Assembly: GCA_002315375.1 (NCBI GenBank)
Contig: DCHR01000039.1
Coordinates: 1-64,000, forward strand
DNA from: Treponema sp. UBA1747
Lineage (GTDB): Bacteria; Spirochaetota; Spirochaetia; Treponematales; Treponemataceae
DNA: 64,000 nucleotides
Reading direction: 5' to 3'
The notes beneath the pieces were generated by a model. That model did no database searches. It saw nothing but the letters and a program-made list of their open reading frames with translations, and had not been told where the DNA came from. The position numbers and the translations under genes are program-made. Positions 16,167-23,384 of this stretch are shown here, piece by piece; positions within the stretch are counted from its first letter, which is position 1, and each line of letters opens with the position of its first letter.

Positions 16167-17254
16167 TTTAGTACATTCAGAGTTTCGGCAACTGTTGCCT
16201 TCCAGTTAAACTCTGATGCACGTTTTATTCCAGAATCGACCATTTTTGAGCACAATTCTTTATCAGAAATCACTTTTTCCATGGAAACGGCAATTTCATC
16301 CGGTTTTTCCGAGTTAAAATACAAAGGAACTAAACCGCCAACCTCAGGCAAGGCTCCGCTGTCAGAACACATGACAGGAACACCACAAGCCATTGCCTCA
16401 AGAACTGGAAGCCCTGCTCCTTCATTTACAGCAGTTACTACGCAGCCGTCACTTCCGGCATAAAGCTTTGCAAGGCTTTCAAAAGGATAAAAGCCTGTGA
16501 TAAAGATATCTTCTGCGAATTCTGAATTGTAAGCCGCTTTCTGAACTTTCTCTGCGTATTCTCCGCCATATCCTGCAATTACAAGACGATGTGCTGTCTG
16601 GTTCTTTGCCTTGAAAATCTCAAAGGCCTTTATAAGTTCAATATGTTTTTTCTGAGGGCCTGACAAAGAGGTACAGGAAAGAAAATATGGTCTTTTAATG
16701 GCAAAAGGTTTTATATCAAGGATATCATCATCAAGATCCATAACCGGATAAAAAACTGTATGGTCTATTCCGTTGTGGACTACGTTTATTTTTTCTTTAT
16801 CGAAACCGTTCGAAATAAGATCTTTTTCAATAAACTCACTTACCGCGATTATTTTTGAGACATTCTTAAGGGCTTTCCCCAGATTTTTCCGGACTTTCCT
16901 GTCATGAATTCCTGAAACCTGAGAATTAATTACAGCAACAGAAGTAAATTTTCCTGTTACGGGATGAATTTTTTCAGGATTTGGGAAAAGAACTGCATCA
17001 TACTTGTTTCTCTGAATAAACTTTGCAGCTTTATATTTATGCCATTTCTGTACTTCTTTCAGATTCTTAAAATCAGGAATCGCTGTAAAGGGAATATCAA
17101 TTCCGGAGGTATATTCAAAACGTTCTGCTTCAAGGCCAAAAAGTTCAAAAGTAAATTCACCTGACTTGGGCAGATTTTTGATTATTGAACGAATATACGA
17201 ACCTGCACCACCAGCAGCCTGGTTGCAACCACAAGTATCTATACCGATTTTCAT
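16163..17254 (-). CDS. GT4-family glycosyltransferase
   Basis: A 363-residue GT-B fold glycosyltransferase. The N-terminus MKIGIDTCGCNQAAGGAGSY has the glycine-rich loop. The C-terminal half carries the GT4 nucleotide-sugar site (LVIAGYGGEYAE, ITGFYPFESLAKLYAG, then EGAGLPVLEAMACGVPVMCS with the E-x7-E motif). Such enzymes transfer sugars to lipid or polysaccharide acceptors at the cytoplasmic membrane; the substrate cannot be read from the sequence. I start at the ATG 17252-17254, where homology begins; the longer ORF upstream has no such similarity. Confidence 0.9.
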   Translation of the reverse strand: MKIGIDTCGCNQAAGGAGSYIRSIIKNLPKSGEFTFELFGLEAERFEYTSGIDIPFTAIPDFKNLKEVQKWHKYKAAKFIQRNKYDAVLFPNPEKIHPVTGKFTSVAVINSQVSGIHDRKVRKNLGKALKNVSKIIAVSEFIEKDLISNGFDKEKINVVHNGIDHTVFYPVMDLDDDILDIKPFAIKRPYFLSCTSLSGPQKKHIELIKAFEIFKAKNQTAHRLVIAGYGGEYAEKVQKAAYNSEFAEDIFITGFYPFESLAKLYAGSDGCVVTAVNEGAGLPVLEAMACGVPVMCSDSGALPEVGGLVPLYFNSEKPDEIAVSMEKVISDKELCSKMVDSGIKRASEFNWKATVAETLNVLK

Positions 17255-17379
17255 ACCTAAATGATGTAAGACTAAAGAAAAAATGTCAACCAAAGAATAT
17301 TTCCACGGAGAATTTGTGAATTCATTTTTTGTCAAGAAAAAAAGTTTCTGAATTTGCAAATTTATTTAACTTTTTCCAC

Positions 17380-17442
17380 TTGTCACACAATATATAGTGG
17401 TATAAGATATTCAAAAATAACAAAAAACACTAGTTGTTATGT
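17380..17442 (+). promoter_or_regulatory. nrdR promoter with two NrdR-like boxes
   Basis: A -35 TTGTCA (17380-17385) is followed by a TATAAG/TAAGAT -10 region (17401-17408). Box 1, ACACAATATATAGTGG (17385-17400), fits the palindromic NrdR consensus almost perfectly and sits between the hexamers. A weaker box 2, ACACTAGTTGTTATGT (17427-17442), lies 42 bp downstream, four helical turns away. The arrangement implies autoregulation of nrdR together with nrdD. Confidence 0.7.
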
Positions 17443-17458
17443 AAAAAAAGGGTGGGAA

Positions 17459-17920
17459 ATGCGCTGTCCAAATTGCGGTAGCCTTGATGACAAAGTACTC
17501 GAATCACGCACTATGGTAAACGGAGAATCAATCCGTCGCCGCCGTGAATGCAACTCATGCGGGTACAGATTCACAAGTTACGAACGTATCGATGAAAAAC
17601 CTTTCTTTGTAGTCAAAAAAGACGGCAGACGCCAGCCTTTTGACCGTGCAAAACTGGAAAAAGGTATTGACCGTGCTCTGGAAAAGAGACCTTTCTCCCC
17701 TGTTCAGGTAGAACAGATTGTAACGGACATAGAGGACGCTGCAGTACGTCAGGGACGCGAAGACCGTGAAATCGGAACCGTAGAACTGGGCGAAATTGTG
17801 CTTCAGAAACTCTACGAAGTAGACAAAGTGGCTTATATCCGCTTTGCATCGGTTTACAAAAGATTTGAAAATATTGAGGAATTTCTTAATGAAATCAAGT
17901 CTATTGAGAACCGAAAGTAA
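17459..17920 (+). CDS. nrdR: Transcriptional repressor NrdR
   Basis: A 153-residue repressor of ribonucleotide reductase genes that senses ATP/dATP. It has the N-terminal zinc ribbon (MRCPNCGS ... RRRECNSCGYRFTSYE, four cysteines) and an ATP-cone domain from about residue 46 to 136 (VVKKDGRRQPFDRAKLEKGI ... IRFASVYKRF). The length is normal. The start is the ATG at 17459-17461 after GGTGGG; the earlier in-frame ATG has no homology. It lies 48 bp upstream of nrdD and probably forms a transcript with it. Confidence 0.97.
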   Translation: MRCPNCGSLDDKVLESRTMVNGESIRRRRECNSCGYRFTSYERIDEKPFFVVKKDGRRQPFDRAKLEKGIDRALEKRPFSPVQVEQIVTDIEDAAVRQGREDREIGTVELGEIVLQKLYEVDKVAYIRFASVYKRFENIEEFLNEIKSIENRK

Positions 17921-17968
17921 TTTATTTCAGTAAAAATAAAATAAATAAAAAAATATAAGGTGGGACAA

Positions 17969-20080
17969 ATGAGTGACCAGACAGTATTTCCGCAGTGGCG
18001 GAGCTTTCTAGGAAAGAGTTCAGACGCCGAAACAAAGGGTGTTCTGAAAAACGTTGTAAAACGTTCAGGTGAAATTGCGGAATATGACCGCACAAAAATC
18101 GAAAATGCCATAAACAAAGCAGTTGAAGCAGTAACAAAGAGTCCTGATGATGCAAAAGCCGCCAGATTAACTGACCTTGTTGAAGAAAAACTTCGTGTAC
18201 AGATGGCCGGAAACCGTGCACACTCTATTCCTGCTATTGAAGAAATCCAGGACATCGTTGAAACAGTACTTATCGAAAACAAAGAAGTTGAAATCGCAAA
18301 AGCATACATTCTTTACCGTGCAAGCCGTGAAGCAGTTCGTGATGCAAAAAGCCTTATGGTTGACATCAACAAAACTATGGACGGTTACCTTGGTCAGAGC
18401 GACTGGCGTGTAAACGAAAACGCAAACGTAAACTTCTCTCTCGGAGGACTTATCCTCCACAACTCAGGAACAATTACTGCAAACTACTGGCTTAACAACA
18501 TTTACTCACCTGAAGTTGCTGAAGCTCATAAAACATGTGCATTCCATATTCATGACCTTTCAATGTTCTCAGGATATTGTGCCGGTTGGTCTCTGCGCCA
18601 GCTGATTGCAGAAGGTCTTGGTGGAGTCCCTGATAAAATTACCTCTACACCTGCTACTCACCTTTCTACACTTGTAAACCAGATGGTAAACTTCCTGGGA
18701 ATCCTTCAGAACGAATGGGCCGGAGCTCAGGCTTTCTCAAGTTTTGATACTTACCTTGCTCCATTCATCAAAAAAGACCATCTTTCAGATAAAGAAGTCC
18801 GCCAGTGCATCCAGAGCTTCCTTTACGGCGTAAATACACCAAGCCGCTGGGGTTCACAGGCTCCTTTCACAAACGTTACTCTGGATCTGAACTGTCCAGG
18901 TGACCTTAAGGACAAAAAAGCCATTGTTGGCGGAAAAGAACAGGATTTCACCTATGGTGACTGTCAGAAGGAAATGGATCTTATCAATAAAACATTCATC
19001 CAGCTCCTTATCGAAGGTGATGCCAACGGACGCGGATTCGCATATCCAATTCCAACATACAATATTACCCGCGACTTTGACTGGGATTCAGAAATATCAC
19101 AGCTTCTGTTTAAAATGACTGCACAGTACGGTACTCCAAACTTCCAGAACTTCGTTAATTCAGACCTGAACCCTAACGACGTTCGTTCTATGTGCTGTCG
19201 TCTTCAGCTGGACAAGCGTGAACTCCGCCGCCGTGGTGGTGGACTTTTCGGTGCTGATGAATTCACAGGTTCTATTGGTGTTGTTACACTGAACCTTCCT
19301 CAGATCGGATATCTGGCTAAAACAGAAGAACAGTTCTTTGCACGCCTTGATCACCTTATGGATCTGGCAAAAGAAAGCCTTATTGCAAAACGTAAGGTAA
19401 TCCAGCGCCTTTATGACGGTGGCCTCTTCCCTTACACAAAACGTTACCTGAAAACTCTCGTAAACCACTTCAGCACCATCGGTCTTTGTGGTATGAACGA
19501 ATGTTGTCTCAACTTCCTTGGAGTGGACATTACAGAACCAAGAGGAAAAGCTTTTGCAGAAAAAGTTCTTACACACATGAGAGACAGACTTGCTGATTAC
19601 CAGGAACAGACAGGTGACCTTTTCAACCTGGAAGCTACACCTGCAGAAAGTACTTCTTACCGTCTGGCCCGCCACGACAAAGAACAGTACCCAGACATCA
19701 TTACAAGCGGAAAGAACGAACCATTCTATACAAACTCTTCTCAGCTCCCTGTTGATTACACTGCTGACGTATTTGAAGCTCTGGATATGCAGGAATCACT
19801 CCAGACAAAATACACAGGTGGTACAATGTTCCATGTATTCATGGGCGAACAGGTAAAAGACTGGAAAAGCTGCCGTGACCTTGTCAGAACAATTGCAGGT
19901 AAATACCGCATTCCGTTCTTTACTATTTCACCGGTTTACTCAATCTGCCGCATCCACGGTTATTTGAACGGAGAACAGTTCGAATGTCCTAAATGTAAGG
20001 CAGAACGTGAAGCTGAACTTCGCCAGGTTCTGAAAAATCTGGAAGAAGAAAGAGCAAAACTTCTTGCACAGAAGAAATAA
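17969..20080 (+). CDS. nrdD: Class III (anaerobic) ribonucleotide reductase, catalytic subunit without the glycyl-radical loop
   Basis: A 703-residue NrdD that reduces NTPs to dNTPs under anaerobiosis. An ATP-cone (about 25-120) precedes the ten-stranded barrel. The active-site Cys of SGYCAGWSLRQL is residue 204. A second conserved Cys lies in the CGMNECC loop (about 507). The zinc-site ligands of CRIH and CPKC are at about 660-676. Normal NrdD proteins continue from this zinc site to a C-terminal RVxGYxR glycyl-radical loop. Here the chain ends 27 residues later with a charged helix and no such glycine. The radical motif is instead in the next gene. Start chosen at ATG 17969 after AAGGTGGG. 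Confidence 0.93.
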   Translation: MSDQTVFPQWRSFLGKSSDAETKGVLKNVVKRSGEIAEYDRTKIENAINKAVEAVTKSPDDAKAARLTDLVEEKLRVQMAGNRAHSIPAIEEIQDIVETVLIENKEVEIAKAYILYRASREAVRDAKSLMVDINKTMDGYLGQSDWRVNENANVNFSLGGLILHNSGTITANYWLNNIYSPEVAEAHKTCAFHIHDLSMFSGYCAGWSLRQLIAEGLGGVPDKITSTPATHLSTLVNQMVNFLGILQNEWAGAQAFSSFDTYLAPFIKKDHLSDKEVRQCIQSFLYGVNTPSRWGSQAPFTNVTLDLNCPGDLKDKKAIVGGKEQDFTYGDCQKEMDLINKTFIQLLIEGDANGRGFAYPIPTYNITRDFDWDSEISQLLFKMTAQYGTPNFQNFVNSDLNPNDVRSMCCRLQLDKRELRRRGGGLFGADEFTGSIGVVTLNLPQIGYLAKTEEQFFARLDHLMDLAKESLIAKRKVIQRLYDGGLFPYTKRYLKTLVNHFSTIGLCGMNECCLNFLGVDITEPRGKAFAEKVLTHMRDRLADYQEQTGDLFNLEATPAESTSYRLARHDKEQYPDIITSGKNEPFYTNSSQLPVDYTADVFEALDMQESLQTKYTGGTMFHVFMGEQVKDWKSCRDLVRTIAGKYRIPFFTISPVYSICRIHGYLNGEQFECPKCKAEREAELRQVLKNLEEERAKLLAQKK

Positions 20081-20089
20081 AAGTAAAAA

Positions 20090-20108
20090 TGCCCGTTTTT
20101 TCCGGGCA
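20090..20108 (+). terminator. Short hairpin after nrdD
   Basis: TGCCCG (20090-20095) pairs with CGGGCA (20103-20108) around a T-rich loop, 9 bp after the nrdD stop. There is no T run after it on the plus strand, so at most it is a weak or partial terminator or an RNA end stabiliser between nrdD and the radical-subunit gene. Confidence 0.4.
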
Positions 20109-20134
20109 AACACTAAAGATTTTGTATAAAAAGT

Positions 20135-20192
20135 ACGAAATTTATAGTGTATTCAGTTGACAAAATAACCAATCATACACTATATTTAGTGT
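20135..20192 (+). promoter_or_regulatory. Promoter of the glycyl-radical/redoxin gene with two NrdR-like boxes
   Basis: A perfect -35 TTGACA (20157-20162) and an 18-nt-spaced TATATT -10 (20181-20186) are bracketed by two NrdR-like boxes: ACGAAATTTATAGTGT (20135-20150) and ACACTATATTTAGTGT (20177-20192). The second box covers the -10. Box starts are 42 bp apart, exactly as at the nrdR promoter. This shows the radical subunit and nrdG have their own NrdR-controlled transcript. Confidence 0.75.
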
Positions 20193-20269
20193 GGGTGCGG
20201 TAAATATAGGAATCATTCCTATTTCAACTAAATCAAAAAATATCATTTATCGAAAAAGGGGAATAAAAA

Positions 20270-20815
20270 ATGGCAGAAGCAAAAACACTTGAACAGATTG
20301 AAAAAGAAATCGCTGAAACAAAGGCAGCTCTGGAAAATGTACAGGGTTCTGAAACAGAAGTTTATGCACGTATCGTAGGATACTACCGTTCAGTACGCAA
20401 CTGGAACAAAGGTAAGCGCGACGAATTTGACCTGCGCAAACATTTCACTCTTGAAGACAGCAATCTTGAAACAAGAGCTTATGAACTGACAGCTGCAGAT
20501 TCAGGATGTACTTGTGCAGCTCCTGCAAATATGAGAGTAGAAGAAACAGCAAATGGAACTGTTGCTGCATATGAACTTTTTGTTCGCAAAACATGTCCAA
20601 ACTGCCCTCCTGTAAAAGCATACATGGCTGATGTTCAGGTTCTTGGACGTTCAATCGATGTAGACTCAGAAGAAGGTCTTGCAGAAGCTGCAAAGAAAGG
20701 TGTATTCGCAGCTCCTACAGTAATCTGCTACGATTCAAACGGAAACGAAACAGCACGCTGTCACAATGTTGAAGAACTTCAGGCTGTATTCGAAAAAGTA
20801 GCCGTAACAGCATAA
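20270..20815 (+). CDS. Stand-alone glycyl-radical domain of NrdD fused to a CPNC redoxin
   Basis: A 181-residue protein. Residues 5-25 form a charged helix. Residues 30-53 carry the class III reductase radical loop (EVYARIVGYYRSVRNWNKGK, then RDEF), with Gly37 as the predicted radical site. Residues 80-82 add a CTC pair. From about 98 to the end there is a thioredoxin/glutaredoxin fold with the redox motif CPNC (109-112) and a cis-Pro AAPT. It supplies exactly what the upstream NrdD lacks, and NrdG, its expected activase, is encoded next. I infer a two-piece reductase whose radical subunit also brings the thiol reductant. The gene has AAGGGGA before its ATG and its own promoter. Confidence 0.85.
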   Translation: MAEAKTLEQIEKEIAETKAALENVQGSETEVYARIVGYYRSVRNWNKGKRDEFDLRKHFTLEDSNLETRAYELTAADSGCTCAAPANMRVEETANGTVAAYELFVRKTCPNCPPVKAYMADVQVLGRSIDVDSEEGLAEAAKKGVFAAPTVICYDSNGNETARCHNVEELQAVFEKVAVTA

Positions 20816-20826
20816 GTTCAAGCTTC

Positions 20827-21564
20827 ATGCATGATTTAAATAAACCAGCTGGTGTTCTGGTAAAAACTACACTTGTAGATTTTCCGGGGCACGTAGCTGC
20901 AGCCATCTTTCTGACAGGCTGCAATCTGAGATGCCCGTATTGTTACAATACGGGCCTTGTTTTTAATAACGAACCTGTCGAAAACCTGTCCTCAGTAAAT
21001 GATCTTTTCGAACACCTGGAAAAGAGAAAAAATGTAATTTCTGCCCTGGCAATTTCAGGTGGAGAACCACTGGTAAATCCATATCTGAAAGACATCATCC
21101 AGAAAGCAAAGTCCATGGGATTAAAAATCAAAATGGATACAAACGGAATGCTCCCAGACAGACTTGAAGCTTTCATAAAGGACGAAAATCTGAGACCTGA
21201 TTTCATTGCAATGGACATAAAAACAAGTCCGGACCGTTACGCAGAAGAAATGCTTGCCAAACCGATGCCTTCAGAAAAACAGGTTATGGCAGAAGCTCTG
21301 AAGCGTTCTGCAAACCTTATAGCATCGTATCCAACCGATTCCAGGGAATACAGAACGGTTCTGGTTCCAAACCTGGTAACAAAAGAGGATATTAAGAATA
21401 TTGCGGAAATTCTTCCGGAAGATGCCTCCTGGCAGTTTGCAGGATTCCGAAACAAAAACTGTCTGAATGAAGCTTACAATAACCTTCCACCCTATCTGGA
21501 CAGTCAGGTAAACGAGCTGATTGAATATGCTCAAAGTTTGATTCCCGGAGCCGCCCTGCGCTGA
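20827..21564 (+). CDS. nrdG: Anaerobic ribonucleotide reductase activating enzyme (radical SAM)
   Basis: A 245-residue radical-SAM protein. The CNLRCPYC motif (Cys32, 36, 39) binds the 4Fe-4S cluster. The ISGGEPLVN segment and the DTNGMLP and AMDIKT strands follow the activase fold. Members generate the glycyl radical in NrdD or related enzymes. It lies 11 bp after the radical/redoxin gene without a clear ribosome-binding site, suggesting coupled translation. Its target is therefore most likely Gly37 of that protein. The family also includes pyruvate formate-lyase activases, so the substrate is inferred from context. Confidence 0.88.
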   Translation: MHDLNKPAGVLVKTTLVDFPGHVAAAIFLTGCNLRCPYCYNTGLVFNNEPVENLSSVNDLFEHLEKRKNVISALAISGGEPLVNPYLKDIIQKAKSMGLKIKMDTNGMLPDRLEAFIKDENLRPDFIAMDIKTSPDRYAEEMLAKPMPSEKQVMAEALKRSANLIASYPTDSREYRTVLVPNLVTKEDIKNIAEILPEDASWQFAGFRNKNCLNEAYNNLPPYLDSQVNELIEYAQSLIPGAALR

Positions 21565-21618
21565 CAAGGAAACCTCAGGGAATCTCCGAAAATATTTACA
21601 AAAACAAATAATTCGGTA

Positions 21619-21647
21619 TTGACACAAAAAAGCGAAAATGATAATCT
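21619..21647 (+). promoter_or_regulatory. tRNA-Met promoter
   Basis: A consensus -35 TTGACA (21619-21624), 17 nt, then TAATCT (21642-21647), 12 bp ahead of the mature tRNA end. Confidence 0.65.
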
Positions 21648-21659
21648 AATAACACTTTC

Positions 21660-21732
21660 GGTGCCTTAGCTCAGTCGGTAGAGCACACGGCTCATATCCG
21701 TGATGTCGTAGGTTCAATCCCCACAGGCACTA
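21660..21732 (+). tRNA. tRNA with CAT anticodon, probably elongator tRNA-Met
   Basis: A 73-nt cloverleaf. The acceptor GGTGCCT pairs with AGGCACT (one G-U), the D arm begins TAGCTCAGTCGGTAGAGC, and the anticodon stem CACGG/CCGTG encloses CTCATAT, with anticodon CAT. The T arm is GTAGG-TTCAATC-CCCAC with one A-C mismatch. The discriminator is A and no CCA is encoded. CAT could also be tRNA-Ile2 (lysidine-modified). The initiator-specific C-A start and GGG/CCC anticodon stem are absent, so it is not tRNA-fMet. Confidence 0.9.
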
Positions 21733-21734
21733 CT

Positions 21735-21764
21735 AACCGGAAACTTAAGTTTCCGGTTTTTTTT
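21735..21764 (+). terminator. Intrinsic terminator after tRNA
   Basis: A perfect palindrome AACCGGAAACTTAAGTTTCC (continuing GGTT) at 21735-21758, followed by eight T. Confidence 0.9.
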
Positions 21765-21822
21765 ATTTAACCCGTTTTTTAAAACAAACAAAACAACAGG
21801 ACTCCGCACCATTCTCTATAAC

Positions 21823-21850
21823 AAAAAAAAGCAGTTCCCGAAGGACCTGC
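21823..21850 (-). terminator. Terminator after the lipoprotein gene
   Basis: On the minus strand GCAGGTCC and GGAACTGC (21831-21850) pair with one mismatch around a stable CTTCGG loop and are followed by eight T. It ends the transcript of the lipoprotein gene 21890-22756. Confidence 0.8.
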
Positions 21851-21889
21851 CTTGTAACAAAACTGAATATAAACTAACTAAAATCTCTT

Positions 21890-22756
21890 TTATTCTTCGT
21901 CAGAAACATCCTCTACTTCTTCATCCTCTGAATCGTCAAAATATTCATCTTCACTCTGGTATTCACCATAAAGTTCACGTTCATACTGCTGGTAGAAGTT
22001 TTCGATTGAATCTTTTGAGAGTGCATCTATTGCCATGCGGCACTGGGCTTTTGTAAAGAAATAATTAAGACGTGTAGAGAATACAACATCACTTACATCA
22101 TTGATTCCCTCTGTAACACTTTCATTTGGAACAGAGTCAATTGTAATTGTAAAGTAAGGAGAATTGTCCACAAATTTATATCCGAGTAAAACAGGAACTT
22201 TCTGTGCAAAGTATGGAGTATTTGATTTTATTCCGCCCCAGCGGATATAGGCATTAACTTTTCCGTATGCCTTGAAAGATTTTCTGTCATCACGGGAAAG
22301 TTTTTTATTTTCAAAATCTTTGAAATATCTGTTCATTGCCCCGGTATAATTAATCCGGTTCTGATCGTCAAAAGTAATGTAATAATAGGCGGCCATATAC
22401 TGGCTTCCAAAACCTGCTGTATCTTTTTTAGGATAAAGCACAAAATCACAGGCAGTCTGATTCAAGCCGCCGAAAACTTTGGTTGTAAAAAGAGAACCGT
22501 CACCCATTACGATGAAATTTGAAGAAAACAAATCTTTGAAAAAATTTCCTGAAGATTTTTTCTTTATATTTTTATTCGAAATTTCGGTTGAAGAATCATA
22601 ATCGTCATTATCATCGCTATAAGTATCTTCAAAAGCTGGAATTTCATAAGAATCTTCATTTTCTGAACTTTTTACAGGTTCATTTTTAGAAGATGCACAG
22701 GATGCCAGAACCAGTGATAATGCGGTTACAAAAACCACTTTTTTTATACATTTCAT
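21890..22756 (-). CDS. Putative lipoprotein with acidic tail
   Basis: A 288-residue protein with a lipoprotein signal (KKVVFVTALSLVLASC, lipidation at about Cys20). An acidic, Asp/Glu/Ser-rich segment follows (about 28-65), then a globular part at 70-260, and a strongly acidic C-terminus of about 25 residues. The middle contains short strands such as FVLYPKKD and AYYYITFDDQNRI but no motif I recognise. It is a single gene with its own terminator and is divergent from the next gene. Surface or periplasmic location is inferred from the lipobox. Confidence 0.75.
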   Translation of the reverse strand: MKCIKKVVFVTALSLVLASCASSKNEPVKSSENEDSYEIPAFEDTYSDDNDDYDSSTEISNKNIKKKSSGNFFKDLFSSNFIVMGDGSLFTTKVFGGLNQTACDFVLYPKKDTAGFGSQYMAAYYYITFDDQNRINYTGAMNRYFKDFENKKLSRDDRKSFKAYGKVNAYIRWGGIKSNTPYFAQKVPVLLGYKFVDNSPYFTITIDSVPNESVTEGINDVSDVVFSTRLNYFFTKAQCRMAIDALSKDSIENFYQQYERELYGEYQSEDEYFDDSEDEEVEDVSDEE

Positions 22757-22875
22757 TTATTTTTCCCTTTCAATAAGTTTCAATATAATAATCCTATTTT
22801 ACCGATTTTGTTACATAAAAAAAAGTGTTGTTAAAAGAGGTAAAAGAAACTATAATCGAAATATTGAGGTTAATT

Positions 22876-23301
22876 ATGAAAAAAATGTTTCTGGTTTTGA
22901 TTTTGATTTCTTCTGTCTGTCTGTGCGGCTTTGCTGGAACAAGATCTGAAACCCCGGAAGAAGGCTGGTCTTCTTTATCTTACGAAAATATTCCTGTTTT
23001 AAAAGTAATGGAAAGCCGTGAAGGATATGTAATTATCTACCAGAAAAATAAAATTGGTGTTGGAAGTACTGTTATTCCTAAATCATGGGCAAAAGGAAAT
23101 CCTGATGAACCAAGAAAACTTAAGTTCAGAAACCTTAAATCAGGAATTGTAAAACCTTACATGACTGTTATTAAAAAAGACGGTGAATTCCATCGTGTTA
23201 TTCTGAATCTTCCTACAAGTAAAACAAATACTGTCTGGGGAAGCTTAAAAGAAATAAAAGAAGGTCTGGATAAAACAAATCTGGATGACATCAAACTCTA
23301 G
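22876..23301 (+). CDS. Small exported protein of unknown function
   Basis: A 141-residue protein with an N-terminal signal sequence (MKKMFLVLILISSVCLCGFAG), which may be a lipoprotein or plain Sec signal given the Cys pair. The mature part is about 120 residues and rich in Lys, Gly and Pro (IPVLKVMESREGYVIIYQKN, then KIGVGSTVIPKSWAKG), suggesting a compact beta fold. I do not recognise the family. The start is the ATG at 22876, 9 nt after TGAGG; the longer ORF begins with unconvincing codons. A terminator follows, so it is monocistronic. Confidence 0.72.
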   Translation: MKKMFLVLILISSVCLCGFAGTRSETPEEGWSSLSYENIPVLKVMESREGYVIIYQKNKIGVGSTVIPKSWAKGNPDEPRKLKFRNLKSGIVKPYMTVIKKDGEFHRVILNLPTSKTNTVWGSLKEIKEGLDKTNLDDIKL

Positions 23302-23329
23302 TAACTAAATCCAAAAACAATTAAAATAC

Positions 23330-23356
23330 AGGAACTGCACTGCAGTTCCTTTTTTA
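23330..23356 (+). terminator. Intrinsic terminator
   Basis: GGAACTGCA and TGCAGTTCC (23331-23349) around a single-C centre, followed by a run of T. It ends the small exported protein transcript. Confidence 0.88.
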
Positions 23357-23384
23357 TTTAACTATTTTTTTTAAGGGAAAAACA

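Noticed and set aside
19160..19675. 171-codon minus-strand ORF within nrdD
   Set aside because: Antisense to the NrdD catalytic barrel; composition is a shadow of the coding strand.
20081..20269. Frameshift or sequencing error joining nrdD to the radical/redoxin protein
   Set aside because: The two genes are separated by 189 bp holding a stop, a hairpin, a -35/-10 pair and two NrdR boxes. The second gene has its own ribosome-binding site and start. No reading frame joins them.
21660..21732. tRNA-fMet (initiator)
   Set aside because: The anticodon stem lacks three consecutive G-C pairs and the acceptor lacks the initiator mismatch at the first pair, so an elongator Met (or Ile2) is more likely.
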